Shown here piece after piece: positions 1 to 7,219 of a DNA stretch of 12,455 nt; position 1 is the first letter of the stretch, and each line of letters opens with the position of its first letter. The notes under the pieces were generated by a model that saw only the letters and a program-made list of their open reading frames with translations, had not been told where the DNA came from and made no database searches. This DNA is from Frankia sp. GTDB lineage: Bacteria > Actinomycetota > Actinomycetes > Frankiales > Frankiaceae. The DNA lies in NCBI GenBank assembly GCA_019689615.1, contig JADGHD010000086.1, positions 1 through 12,455 on the forward strand, given 5' to 3'. The position numbers and the translations under genes are program-made.

Positions 1-640
1 GCGGGGCCGGCTGCCCGCCGCCGTACTGCCCGGGCGGCGGGGTCGGCGGGGTCGGCGGGGCGCCGACGGTGCCGACGTTGAAGCCGTGCCCGTAGCCGCC
101 GTAGTCGACGGCGCCGGTGGCGTAGCCGCCGGAGTAGCCGCCGGTGGGCGGGCCGAAGCCGTCGTCCGGTCCAGGTCGGCGGCCCGGGTCGCCGACCTGC
201 GGGTAGTCCCGGCCGGCCGGCGCGCCGCCGCGGGCCTGGTTCGGATCACCCGCGTTGCCGTTCACGGGCGCGCCGACGTCGGCACCGGGGTAGCCGCCAG
301 CCGGGTAGCCGGCGCCGCCCGCCGGCTGCCGCTGGTAGCTGTCCACGGCGGCGTACGGGCCGGTCGGCGCCGCCTGGGGAGGCGGCGGCATGCCCGTCGG
401 CTGGCCGTGCTCGGTGCGCGCCGGCGGCGGCCAGGGCGGCGGCCCTCCCCAGGCATCGGCGGTGCCCCAGGCCCGCTCCCCGGTCCAGTCTGCGTCGGCC
501 GTCGGCATGGCGACCGGCGGCCAGATCGGCACGGCGCGCGCGGTCACGTCCTCCGGCGTGCCGATCCCGTTCTCGGGATACGGCGATGTGTACCCCCCGG
601 GCGGACGTCCGGTGGGCTCGGCGGCAGAGGACGACGTCAT
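1..640 (-). CDS. Pro/Gly/Tyr-rich low-complexity protein, N-terminal part (runs off left edge)
   Basis: Reading the minus strand from ATG at 640 gives 213 uninterrupted codons to the window edge, so the C-terminus is missing. It begins MTSSSAAEPTGRPPGGYTSP. The rest is dominated by proline, glycine, alanine and tyrosine, with repeated GGY/GYP motifs (around residues 110-122 and 168-190) and a PPTPPTPPP run near residue 200. There is no hydrophobic segment and no cysteine in the visible part. Third codon positions are GC-rich and the alternative frames give arginine-rich shadows, which supports this frame. No good Shine-Dalgarno sequence precedes the start. Such tails are common on actinobacterial membrane or envelope proteins whose folded domain lies further on, but no domain is visible here and I do not assign a function. 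It lies 272 bp downstream of patA on the same strand. Confidence 0.72.
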   Translation of the reverse strand, partial: MTSSSAAEPTGRPPGGYTSPYPENGIGTPEDVTARAVPIWPPVAMPTADADWTGERAWGTADAWGGPPPWPPPARTEHGQPTGMPPPPQAAPTGPYAAVDSYQRQPAGGAGYPAGGYPGADVGAPVNGNAGDPNQARGGAPAGRDYPQVGDPGRRPGPDDGFGPPTGGYSGGYATGAVDYGGYGHGFNVGTVGAPPTPPTPPPGQYGGGQPAP

Positions 641-912
641 GGGTCCCGATTGTCGACCGTGGGGACATGTTGTGCGGAACCGCCCCAACTCATCCGTCGG
701 GCGGCCACGGTCCCTGGTCCCGGCGACGTCCAGTCAATGCCAATTCGACAACCGGGTTTGCCACGCCTGGCCGACGGTGGGCAGTCGTCCGAAGACCGAA
801 TGCGAGTTCTTCGCCGGGCCCGAACACCGGATGGCCGGCACCGGACGACGGATTGTGCGCGGGCGGCGCCGCCGGGGTGGCGCTCGCCACGAGGCGGCCG
901 CGAGGGCAGGGG
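641..912. other. Intergenic gap between patA and the Pro/Gly/Tyr-rich gene
   Basis: This holds the patA 3' region and presumably the promoter of the left-edge gene. Small inverted repeats lie just past the patA stop: a 12-bp palindrome around 862-873 and a gtggc/gccac hairpin at 877-890. They are weak terminator candidates. A TTGACT -35-like hexamer lies on the minus strand, but no convincing -10 follows at the right distance. I see no gene here. Confidence 0.4.
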
Positions 913-3585
913 TCAGGCCCGCGCCCCGGGACCGCCGGTCGAGGGCGACGGGATGTCCGGCGTGGGGACCGGCGGCGCCGTCCAGTAACGGCGCGGGCCG
1001 CTGTCGGCCCGCCGGGGCGGTGGGGCGAGCGTGATCTCGACGGCCAGCACGGTCAGCCCGCTGGGCGAGACGATCACGGGGTCGAGCTCGAGCCGGGCGA
1101 CCTCCGGCAGGTCGTCGGCCAGCCGGGCCACCCGCAGCAGCAGCCGCCGCAGCGCCGGCACGTCGACCGGCTCGGCCCCGCCGTAGCCGGACAGCAGCGG
1201 CGCCGCCCGCACCGCCGCGACCAGCCGCTCGGCGTCCACGTCGGTCAGCGGCAGGATGTGGTGCGCGCGGTCGCCCAGCAGGTCCGTCGCCGGGCCGGCC
1301 AGCCCGAACGACACCAGCGGGCCGTAGCGCGGGTGCTCCTCGGAGCCGACCACCACCGGCACGCCGGCCGGCGCCATCCGCTGCACCACCAGCGGCACGT
1401 CCGGCCCGACCTGCCGGCGCAGCGAGTGCCAGGCCGCGGCCATCGCGGTGGCGTCGGCCAGGGCGATCCGCTGCCCGCCCAGCTCCGGGCGGTGCCGGTA
1501 CGGCTCGGACCCGGCCTTGAGCACCGCCGGCCAGCCGAGCCGCCCGCCAGCGGCCACCGCCTCCTCTGCGCTGCCCACCCGCACGGACGGCTCGACGGTG
1601 ATCCCGTAGCAGGTCAGCAGCGCCGCCGCGGTCCGCTCGTCCAGGCGGCCCTCCCGGCCGGCGACCAGCGCCCGCGCCTGGTCGGTGCGCGCGTCCGGCA
1701 GCGGGGGCACCACCCCGAGCGGCTCGTCCCGCCAGCGGGCGTAGCCGACCGCGCGGCGAAGCGCCGCCACCGCGCCTTCCGGCGCCGGGGCCGCCGGCCC
1801 GCGGCCGCGCCGGGCCGGGGGCGCGGCGCCGCGCCCGCCGGCCAGGACCGGGATGTCGAGCTGGTCCGCGGCCCGGGCGACCGCCTCGGCCAGCCGGCTG
1901 GTCGGCCTCGGCGGGAGCCGGACCACGGCCACGACCAGCGCGTCCGCGTGCTCGGCCGCGGCCAGCATGGCGTCGGCGAACTCCTCCGGCTCGCACTCCA
2001 GGTCCAGCAGCACCGGGCTGGGGCGCAGCCCCTCCGCCTCGGCCGCCTGGGTCATCAGCGTGACCAGCGCCCGCGAGTCTCCGACGACGCCCACCCGGTC
2101 GCCGCGCGGCAGCGGCTGGCTGGCCAGCAGCGACGCCACGTCGAACCCCTGGGAGACCCGGTCGACGGCGATCACGCCGGCCTGGCGCAGCAGCGCGAGG
2201 TCCAGCTCGGCCCGGGCGGAGCGGACGACCACCACCGGCGTGCGCCGGCCGACCCGGCGGGCCAGCCTGGCGAACTTGCGCGGGTTGCCGAAGGTCTCCA
2301 GGTGCAGCAGGGCGACGGCGGTCGCCGGGTCGTCCTCCCAGTACTGGAGCATGTCGTTGCCGCTGACGTCGACGCGGTCGCCGGCCGAGACGAACACCGA
2401 CAGGCCAAGGCCGCGGCTCGCGGCGGCGTCCAGCAGCGCCGCGCCCAGCGGCCCGGACTGCGAGTAGCAGCCGATCCGTCCCGGCGGTGGCATCCGGGCG
2501 TTCAGCGACGCGTTCAGCCCGATGGCGGCGTTCTGGATGCCGAGGCTCGCCGGGCCGACCACGCGCATCCCGGCCGCGCGGGCCTCGCTGGCCAGCTCGG
2601 TCTCGGCCGCCGGGTCCCGCAGGTCGGTGAGCACCACCAGGCCGCGCACCCCGCGCCGGCCGCAGGCCGCGACCACCTCGGGGATCTCCGCCGGTGGCAC
2701 GCACACCACGGCCAGGTCGACCGGGCCGGTGATGTCCTCGACGCTGGCGACCGCGGGCACCGAGGCCACCGCGCCCGAGCCGGCGGCAGCCACCGGGTTC
2801 ACCGGGTAGATGGGGCCGTCGAAGCCGCCGTCCAGCAGGCAGCGCAGGGCCACGTTGCCGGGCGCCCCCGGCCGGCGGGACGCGCCGATCACGGCGACCG
2901 AGCGCGGGTGCAGCAGCCGGCCGATCGAGGCCGCCTCGGCCCGGTGCTCCCGGGCCCGCATCACCTCGACGGAGGTCTCGGTCGGGGCGATCTCGAACGA
3001 CAGCCGCACCGCGCCGGAGTCCCACCGGCGGGACACGGTGTACCCGGCGTCCAGGAAGACCCGCAGCATCTGCTGGTTCTCGCCGAGGACCTCGGCCTCG
3101 AACCGGCGGATGCCGACCTCCCATGCCGCGGCCGCCAGGTGCTCCAACAGCACCGAGCCAAGCCCGCGGCCCTGGTGTGCGTCCTCGACCAGGAACGCCA
3201 CCTCGGCCGACGGCGCCGGCCGCACCCGGCCGCCCTCGCCCGTGCCGTCGGCCGCGTCCCCAGCCGCGTCCCCGGCCTTCGGCTCCTGGGCCGGTACGCC
3301 CTCCCAGTGGGCGATCGCCACCATCTCCCCGCCGATCAGGGCGACCAGCGCCCCGCGCACCGACTGGTCCACCTCGGTGATCCGCCGAAGGTCCGCGGCG
3401 TTCGGGCGCCGGCGCATCCCGAAGTAACGCAGGTAGATCGTCCGGTCGGACAGCCGGTTCCAGAACGCCAGGAACCGCTCGGCGTCGCTGGGCAGGATCG
3501 GCCGGATGTGCGCGGTCCCGCCGTCGGCGAGGATCACGTCGGCCTCCCAGCCGGCCGGGTACCCGGCCGGGAGCTCGTCGCTCAC
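913..3585 (-). CDS. patA: Protein lysine acetyltransferase, PatA type: N-terminal GNAT fused to NDP-forming acyl-CoA synthetase-like domains
   Basis: The protein has 890 aa from GTG at 3585; that start overlaps the acuC stop (GTGA) and is the first residue before homology begins. Residues 15-200 are a GNAT domain with acetyl-CoA loop QGRGLG (138-143) and candidate base E128 in AEVAFLVED. A low-complexity loop (99-126) is inserted ahead of that strand. Residues 225-355 are a CoA-binding Rossmann domain (SVAVIGASRRPG), about 365-590 is ligase-like (YSQSGPLGAAL), and 640-855 is ATP-grasp-like (LKAGSEPYRHRPELGGQ). The GNAT-first order matches Streptomyces lividans PatA, which acetylates acetoacetyl-CoA synthetase; Salmonella Pat has the GNAT last. 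The phosphohistidine segment (SHTGAL in active synthetases) is absent between residues 456 and 464, so synthetase activity is unlikely. Residues 860-890 are a proline-rich tail. The family is secure; the substrate is inferred from the neighbours. Confidence 0.9.
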   Translation of the reverse strand: MSDELPAGYPAGWEADVILADGGTAHIRPILPSDAERFLAFWNRLSDRTIYLRYFGMRRRPNAADLRRITEVDQSVRGALVALIGGEMVAIAHWEGVPAQEPKAGDAAGDAADGTGEGGRVRPAPSAEVAFLVEDAHQGRGLGSVLLEHLAAAAWEVGIRRFEAEVLGENQQMLRVFLDAGYTVSRRWDSGAVRLSFEIAPTETSVEVMRAREHRAEAASIGRLLHPRSVAVIGASRRPGAPGNVALRCLLDGGFDGPIYPVNPVAAAGSGAVASVPAVASVEDITGPVDLAVVCVPPAEIPEVVAACGRRGVRGLVVLTDLRDPAAETELASEARAAGMRVVGPASLGIQNAAIGLNASLNARMPPPGRIGCYSQSGPLGAALLDAAASRGLGLSVFVSAGDRVDVSGNDMLQYWEDDPATAVALLHLETFGNPRKFARLARRVGRRTPVVVVRSARAELDLALLRQAGVIAVDRVSQGFDVASLLASQPLPRGDRVGVVGDSRALVTLMTQAAEAEGLRPSPVLLDLECEPEEFADAMLAAAEHADALVVAVVRLPPRPTSRLAEAVARAADQLDIPVLAGGRGAAPPARRGRGPAAPAPEGAVAALRRAVGYARWRDEPLGVVPPLPDARTDQARALVAGREGRLDERTAAALLTCYGITVEPSVRVGSAEEAVAAGGRLGWPAVLKAGSEPYRHRPELGGQRIALADATAMAAAWHSLRRQVGPDVPLVVQRMAPAGVPVVVGSEEHPRYGPLVSFGLAGPATDLLGDRAHHILPLTDVDAERLVAAVRAAPLLSGYGGAEPVDVPALRRLLLRVARLADDLPEVARLELDPVIVSPSGLTVLAVEITLAPPPRRADSGPRRYWTAPPVPTPDIPSPSTGGPGARA

Positions 3586-4892
3586 CGGTCGACGAGGGGG
3601 TCGAGCCCGTGCAGGGGCAGGACCTGGCGGCGGGTGGCGGCGACGGCGCGGTCGAGCGGGTCGTCCGGGTCGCCATCGCCGGCGTCCCACGGGTGGTAGC
3701 GGACCGGGCCGGTGCCGTCGCCGAACGCCTGCGGCATCGCGGCCACCGCCGCCTCCTCGCCGCCCGGGCCGAGCGGGCGGGCGGTGGCCGCCGCGACCCG
3801 GCCGGGGGCCGCCGCCCGCCAGTCCCGCGGCAGCGGCGTCTGGACCGGCACCGGGGCGTGCGCGGCGATCGCCAGCAGGTGGGTCCACGCCCGGGGCACG
3901 ACCGTGGCCAGCGCGTAGCCGCCACCGCCGCAGGCCAGCCAGCGCCCGCCGGCGACCTCGTGCGCCAGGTCGTGCAGGAGCTGGTACGACGCCCGCTGGC
4001 CGTCGACCGACAGCCGCAGGTCGGCCAGCGGGTCGCGGGCGTGGGTGTCGCAGCCGTGCTGGGTGACGATGATCTCCGGGCGGAACCGGCGCAGCAGGAC
4101 CGGCACGACGCCGGAGAACGCCCGCAGCCAGCCGGCGTCGTCGGTGCCGGGCGGCAGGGCCACGTTGACCGAGGTGCCCTCGGCGTCCCCGGTGCCGACC
4201 TCCTCCGGGAAGCCGGTGCCCGGGAAGAGCGTGCGGCCGGACTGGTGCAGCGAGATCGTCAGCACCCGGGGGTCGTCGTAGAAGGCGGCCTGTACCCCGT
4301 CGCCGTGGTGCACGTCGACGTCGACGTAGGCCACCCGGCGGGCGCCGGCCGACAGCAGCCAGGCGATCGCCACCGCCGGGTCGTTGTAGACGCAGAACCC
4401 GCTGGCCGCGGTGCGCATCGCGTGGTGCAGGCCGCCGGCCAGCGCGACCGCGTGCTGGGCCGCGCCGGTCCACACCGCCCGCGCGGCGGCCAGCGTGCCC
4501 CCGGTGACCGCGGCGGCCGCCTCGTGCATCCGGGAGAAGACCGGGTTGTCCGAGGTGCCGAGCGCGAACATGGCCGCGAGCCGGGGGTTGGCGTCGCGCG
4601 GGCCGGCCGCGCCGGCGTGGCGCACCGCGCTGACGTAGGCGCGGTCGTGGACCAGCTCGATCAGCTCGTCCTCGGCCAGCGCCGCGGACACCGTGCGCAC
4701 CCCCGGTGCCGCCAGCACCCCCGCCTGGGTCGCCAGGTCCATCGTCAGCGCCAGCCGCACCGGGTGCAGCGGGTGCTGCGGGCCGAAGTCGTAGCCGAGC
4801 ATCTCCTCGTCCCAGACGACCAGCGTGCCCGTCCCGCCGCCCGGGCCAGGGCCCGTCGTCGGCTCCGGGCCGGGGCTGCCACTCGCGTTCAT
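3582..4892 (-). CDS. acuC: AcuC-type zinc-dependent protein deacetylase (class I HDAC fold)
   Basis: The protein has 436 aa from ATG at 4892. The frame stays open further upstream, but homology starts at about residue 23 and no better start is visible. Catalytic elements are all present: His dyad in GGLHHAM (156-157), GFCVYND (165-171), DVDVHHGDGV with zinc ligands D193 and H195, third ligand D287 in HARDPLADL, and the oxyanion tyrosine Y326 in CGGGGYALA. The C-terminal extension (about 355-436, with VRYHPWDAGDGDPDDPLDRA) resembles actinobacterial AcuC proteins and ends LHGLDPLVDR. Family members remove acetyl groups from lysines of AMP-forming acyl-CoA synthetases; in Bacillus, AcuC reverses AcuA. 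Here it is translationally coupled to patA and divergent from aacS, so AacS is the probable substrate (inference). Residues 1-22 are a Gly/Pro-rich leader. The start lacks a Shine-Dalgarno and has TACCGT six bases upstream, suggesting a leaderless mRNA. Confidence 0.93.
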   Translation of the reverse strand: MNASGSPGPEPTTGPGPGGGTGTLVVWDEEMLGYDFGPQHPLHPVRLALTMDLATQAGVLAAPGVRTVSAALAEDELIELVHDRAYVSAVRHAGAAGPRDANPRLAAMFALGTSDNPVFSRMHEAAAAVTGGTLAAARAVWTGAAQHAVALAGGLHHAMRTAASGFCVYNDPAVAIAWLLSAGARRVAYVDVDVHHGDGVQAAFYDDPRVLTISLHQSGRTLFPGTGFPEEVGTGDAEGTSVNVALPPGTDDAGWLRAFSGVVPVLLRRFRPEIIVTQHGCDTHARDPLADLRLSVDGQRASYQLLHDLAHEVAGGRWLACGGGGYALATVVPRAWTHLLAIAAHAPVPVQTPLPRDWRAAAPGRVAAATARPLGPGGEEAAVAAMPQAFGDGTGPVRYHPWDAGDGDPDDPLDRAVAATRRQVLPLHGLDPLVDR

Positions 4893-4898
4893 ACGGCG

Positions 4899-4904
4899 AC
4901 GGTA
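4899..4904 (-). promoter_or_regulatory. Candidate -10 box for leaderless acuC-patA transcript
   Basis: The minus-strand hexamer TACCGT fits the actinobacterial TAnnnT -10 and ends six bases before the acuC ATG, so transcription would start at or next to the A of the start codon. No clear -35 is present, and no Shine-Dalgarno lies between the box and the start. Confidence 0.4.
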
Positions 4905-4919
4905 GCCCGAGCCCGGCCG

Positions 4920-4935
4920 CCGATCCGCGGATCGG
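4920..4935. promoter_or_regulatory. Perfect 16-bp palindrome, candidate operator in the acuC/aacS divergent region
   Basis: CCGATCCGCGGATCGG is identical to its reverse complement. It lies about 28-43 bp upstream of the predicted acuC transcription start, where it would overlap the -35 region, and about 95 bp upstream of the aacS start. It suits a dimeric repressor (for example TetR- or GntR-like) acting on acuC-patA and possibly aacS. No such regulator gene is in the window. Chance palindromes are more likely in GC-rich DNA, but 16 perfect bases in a 137-bp divergent promoter is notable. Confidence 0.5.
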
Positions 4936-5015
4936 TCCGGGCGTGGCCGCCATCCCGCACCCGGTCCTTCTGTCCCGAAACGACCGGTACCAGGCGCACG
5001 GGAGCGACCGTTGGC

Positions 5016-5021
5016 TAAGGT
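5016..5021 (+). promoter_or_regulatory. Candidate -10 box for aacS
   Basis: TAAGGT matches TAnnnT and ends eight bases before the GTG start at 5030, so the transcript may be leaderless or have a very short leader. The overlapping AAGG could instead be a weak Shine-Dalgarno at nine bases. No good -35 is seen. Confidence 0.35.
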
Positions 5022-5029
5022 CACCTGAC

Positions 5030-7060
5030 GTGGCTGGCTACGGAATCTCAGCAGATGGCGGCGGCGCGGCCGGTGCCACGGGAACAGGCCCTGCGGGCGT
5101 GCCGGTCGGCACCCTGCTCTGGGAACCCGCACCAGACCGGGTCAAGAACGCGGGCGTAACGCACTACCAGGAGTTTCTGCGCGCGGAGTACGGGCTGGCC
5201 ATCGACAGCCCGCAGGACCTCTGGCGCTGGTCGGTGTCCGACCTGAACACGTTCTGGGACTCGATCTGGCGGTTCTGTGACGTGCGCGGCGTCCGGGGGG
5301 ACGGCCCGGCGCTCGCCGACGCCAGGATGCCGGGCGCCGTCTGGTTCCCGGGCACCACCCTGAACTACGCCGAGAACGCGCTGCGGCGCCGCGGCCCGGA
5401 GCCGGCCGTGATCAGCGTCCGCGAGGACGCGGCCACCGCCGTGCTGTCCTGGGACGAACTGCGCCGCCAGGTCGCCAGGGCCGCCGCGGGGCTGCGCCGG
5501 CTGGGGGTGCACCGCGGCGACCGGGTGGCCGCCGTGCTGCCGAACTGCGCGCACGCCGTGATCGCGATGCTGGCGACCGCGAGCATCGGCGCGGTCTGGT
5601 CCTGCTGCTCGCCGGACTTCGGCCCGTCCGGGCTGGCCGACCGGTTCACCCAGATCTCGCCGAAGGTCCTGATCGCGGCCGACGGCTACAGCTACAACAG
5701 CACCCCCTACAGCGTCCTGGCCACGGTCGCCGAGCTGGCGCACATGCTGCCCGACCTGACCGCCACCGTCGTCGTGCCCTACCTGGCCGAGAACGTGGTC
5801 GAGATGACCGAGAGCCTCGGCCTGCCCGGGATGACCTGGTGGGACGAGCTGGTGTCCGGCCAGGAGGAGACGCCTCAGTTCGAGCCGATGCCGTTCGGCG
5901 CGCCGCTGTGGATCCTCTACTCGTCCGGCACGACCGGCCTGCCCAAGCCGATCGTGCAGGGGCACGGCGGCATCCTGCTGGAGCACCTGAAGCAGCTCGC
6001 GCTGCACCTCGACCTCGGCCCGGAGGACCGGTTCTGCTGGTTCACCACGACCGGCTGGATGATGTGGAACTTCCTGCTGTCCGGGCTGCTGGTCGGGTCG
6101 ACGATCGTGCTCTACGACGGCAGCCCGGCCTTCCCCGACCTGTCCACCCTCTGGCGGCTGGTCGAGGCGCTCGGCCTGACCTGCCTTGGCGTCGCGGCGG
6201 CGTTCATCAGCACCTGCATGGACCGGGGACTGCGCCCGGGGGTCGTCGCCGACCTGCGGACGCTGCGCACGCTCGGCTCGACCGGCTCGCCGCTGTCCGT
6301 CGACGGCTACGACTGGGTCTACAACTCGGTCAAGCGGGACGTCATGCTCACCTCGATCAGCGGGGGCACCGACGTGTGCAGCGCGCTGGTGGCCGGCCTG
6401 CCGACGACGCCGGTCCGGGCCGGTGAGATCAGCCTGCGCTCGCTCGGCTGCGCGGTCGACGTGTTCGACGACGCAGGCAAGCCGGTTGTCGACCAGGTCG
6501 GCGAGCTGGTGGTGACCGCGCCGATGCCGTCGATGCCGCTGTTCCTGTGGGGCGACCGGGACGGGTCGCGGCTGCGGGACAGCTACTTCGGCACCTGGCC
6601 GGGGATCTGGCGGCACGGCGACTTCGCCCGGATCACCCCGTCCGGCGGCGTGGTGATCGAGGGACGCTCGGACGCGACGCTCAACCGCGGCGGGATCCGG
6701 CTGGGCACCGCGGAGTTCTACCGGGTGGTCGAGCGGATCCCCGGGATCGCCGACAGCCTGGTGGTGGACACCTCCGCCGGCCCGGGCAGCACCGGCGAGC
6801 TGCTGCTGTTCGTCGTGCCCAGCGAGCCGGGCGGGCTGACCGACAGCCTGATCGCGACCCTGCGGCGGGTGATCCGCAGCGAGCTGAGCCCGCGCCACGT
6901 GCCCGACCGGATCGTCGAGATCGCGGAGGTCCCGCGGACCCACACCGGAAAGAAGCTTGAGGTCCCGGTCAAGCGCCTGCTCGCCGGCGCCCCGCTGGAG
7001 AAGGCCGTGAGCCTGGCGGCGGTGGCCAACCCGCAGGCGCTGTCGCCGTTCGTCAGCTGA
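5030..7060 (+). CDS. aacS: Acetoacetyl-CoA synthetase (AMP-forming, ANL superfamily)
   Basis: Converts acetoacetate, ATP and CoA to acetoacetyl-CoA, AMP and PPi in the cytoplasm, for ketone-body use or salvage. The protein has 676 aa from GTG at 5030. The open frame extends back to 4706, but that part is arginine/proline-rich shadow inside acuC; GTG 5098 is an alternative start. Family marks in order: N-terminal LLWEPAPDRV and HYQEFLRAEYGL (29-56); WFPGTTLNYAENAL (105-118); ATP loop YSSGTTGLPKPIVQ (297-310); TTTGWMMWNFLLSGLLVG (339-356); SISGGTDVCS (442-451), typical of AacS; hinge-region GRSDATLNRGGIRLGT (545-560); and C-terminal PRTHTGKKLEV (635-645), with catalytic K641. K641 is the residue expected to be acetylated by PatA and deacetylated by AcuC. 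Length fits the family (about 650-660 aa). It is a single-gene unit, divergent from acuC-patA and followed by a strong terminator. Confidence 0.95.
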   Translation: MAGYGISADGGGAAGATGTGPAGVPVGTLLWEPAPDRVKNAGVTHYQEFLRAEYGLAIDSPQDLWRWSVSDLNTFWDSIWRFCDVRGVRGDGPALADARMPGAVWFPGTTLNYAENALRRRGPEPAVISVREDAATAVLSWDELRRQVARAAAGLRRLGVHRGDRVAAVLPNCAHAVIAMLATASIGAVWSCCSPDFGPSGLADRFTQISPKVLIAADGYSYNSTPYSVLATVAELAHMLPDLTATVVVPYLAENVVEMTESLGLPGMTWWDELVSGQEETPQFEPMPFGAPLWILYSSGTTGLPKPIVQGHGGILLEHLKQLALHLDLGPEDRFCWFTTTGWMMWNFLLSGLLVGSTIVLYDGSPAFPDLSTLWRLVEALGLTCLGVAAAFISTCMDRGLRPGVVADLRTLRTLGSTGSPLSVDGYDWVYNSVKRDVMLTSISGGTDVCSALVAGLPTTPVRAGEISLRSLGCAVDVFDDAGKPVVDQVGELVVTAPMPSMPLFLWGDRDGSRLRDSYFGTWPGIWRHGDFARITPSGGVVIEGRSDATLNRGGIRLGTAEFYRVVERIPGIADSLVVDTSAGPGSTGELLLFVVPSEPGGLTDSLIATLRRVIRSELSPRHVPDRIVEIAEVPRTHTGKKLEVPVKRLLAGAPLEKAVSLAAVANPQALSPFVS

Positions 7061-7071
7061 CGCCACACTCG

Positions 7072-7100
7072 CCGGGCCAGGGCCGGGCCAGGGCCGGGCC
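7072..7100 (+). repeat. 11-bp tandem repeat between aacS and its terminator
   Basis: Two perfect copies of CCGGGCCAGGG (7072-7082 and 7083-7093) and a partial third (CCGGGCC). It is non-coding, twelve bases after the aacS stop codon, and probably slippage-derived. Confidence 0.75.
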
Positions 7101-7105
7101 CGGAC

Positions 7106-7146
7106 AGCAGGAAGCCCCGCTCCGGATGGGAGCGGGGCCTTCTGCT
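7106..7146. terminator. Bidirectional rho-independent-type terminator between aacS and sigma factor gene
   Basis: A perfect 10-bp stem, GCCCCGCTCC (7114-7123) with GGAGCGGGGC (7129-7138), encloses the five-base loop GGATG. Outer AGCAG (7106-7110) and CTGCT (7142-7146) extend the pairing with one or two mismatches, and the flanks GGAAG/CCTTCT supply short purine/pyrimidine stretches. It sits between two convergent genes and can serve both. A true U-tract is lacking, as often in actinobacteria. Confidence 0.8.
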
Positions 7147-7179
7147 GATGGACTGCCGCTCGGCGCCGACCCTGCCGGC

Positions 7180-7219
7180 AGCTGGCGCCGCGCGGCGCCG
7201 GACCGGCGTGGCGCCAGCT
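7180..7219 (-). terminator. Inverted repeat overlapping the sigma factor stop codon
   Basis: AGCTGGCGCC (7180-7189) pairs perfectly with GGCGCCAGCT (7210-7219). The second arm overlaps the TAG stop (7220-7218), and an alternative inner hairpin, GGCGCC-GCGC-GGCGCC, forms at 7184-7199. It may terminate or stabilise the 3' end of the sigma factor mRNA. Confidence 0.5.

Noticed and set aside
690..890. 66-codon minus-strand frame between patA and the left-edge gene
   Set aside because: No ribosome binding site, no homology I recognise, and composition typical of non-coding GC-rich DNA.
586..3699. Plus-strand open frame of 1037 codons opposite patA
   Set aside because: It is Arg/Gly/Pro/His-rich with no domain, exactly antisense to patA, whose motifs are clear. 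It is a GC-rich antisense shadow.
734..3925. Minus-strand 1063-codon frame overlapping patA and acuC
   Set aside because: Arginine/glycine-rich off-frame shadow of the real minus-strand genes.
3586..4953. Extension of the patA frame through acuC to give a 1346-residue fusion
   Set aside because: The upstream residues are an off-frame reading of acuC. GNAT homology starts just after the GTG at 3585, which overlaps the acuC stop.
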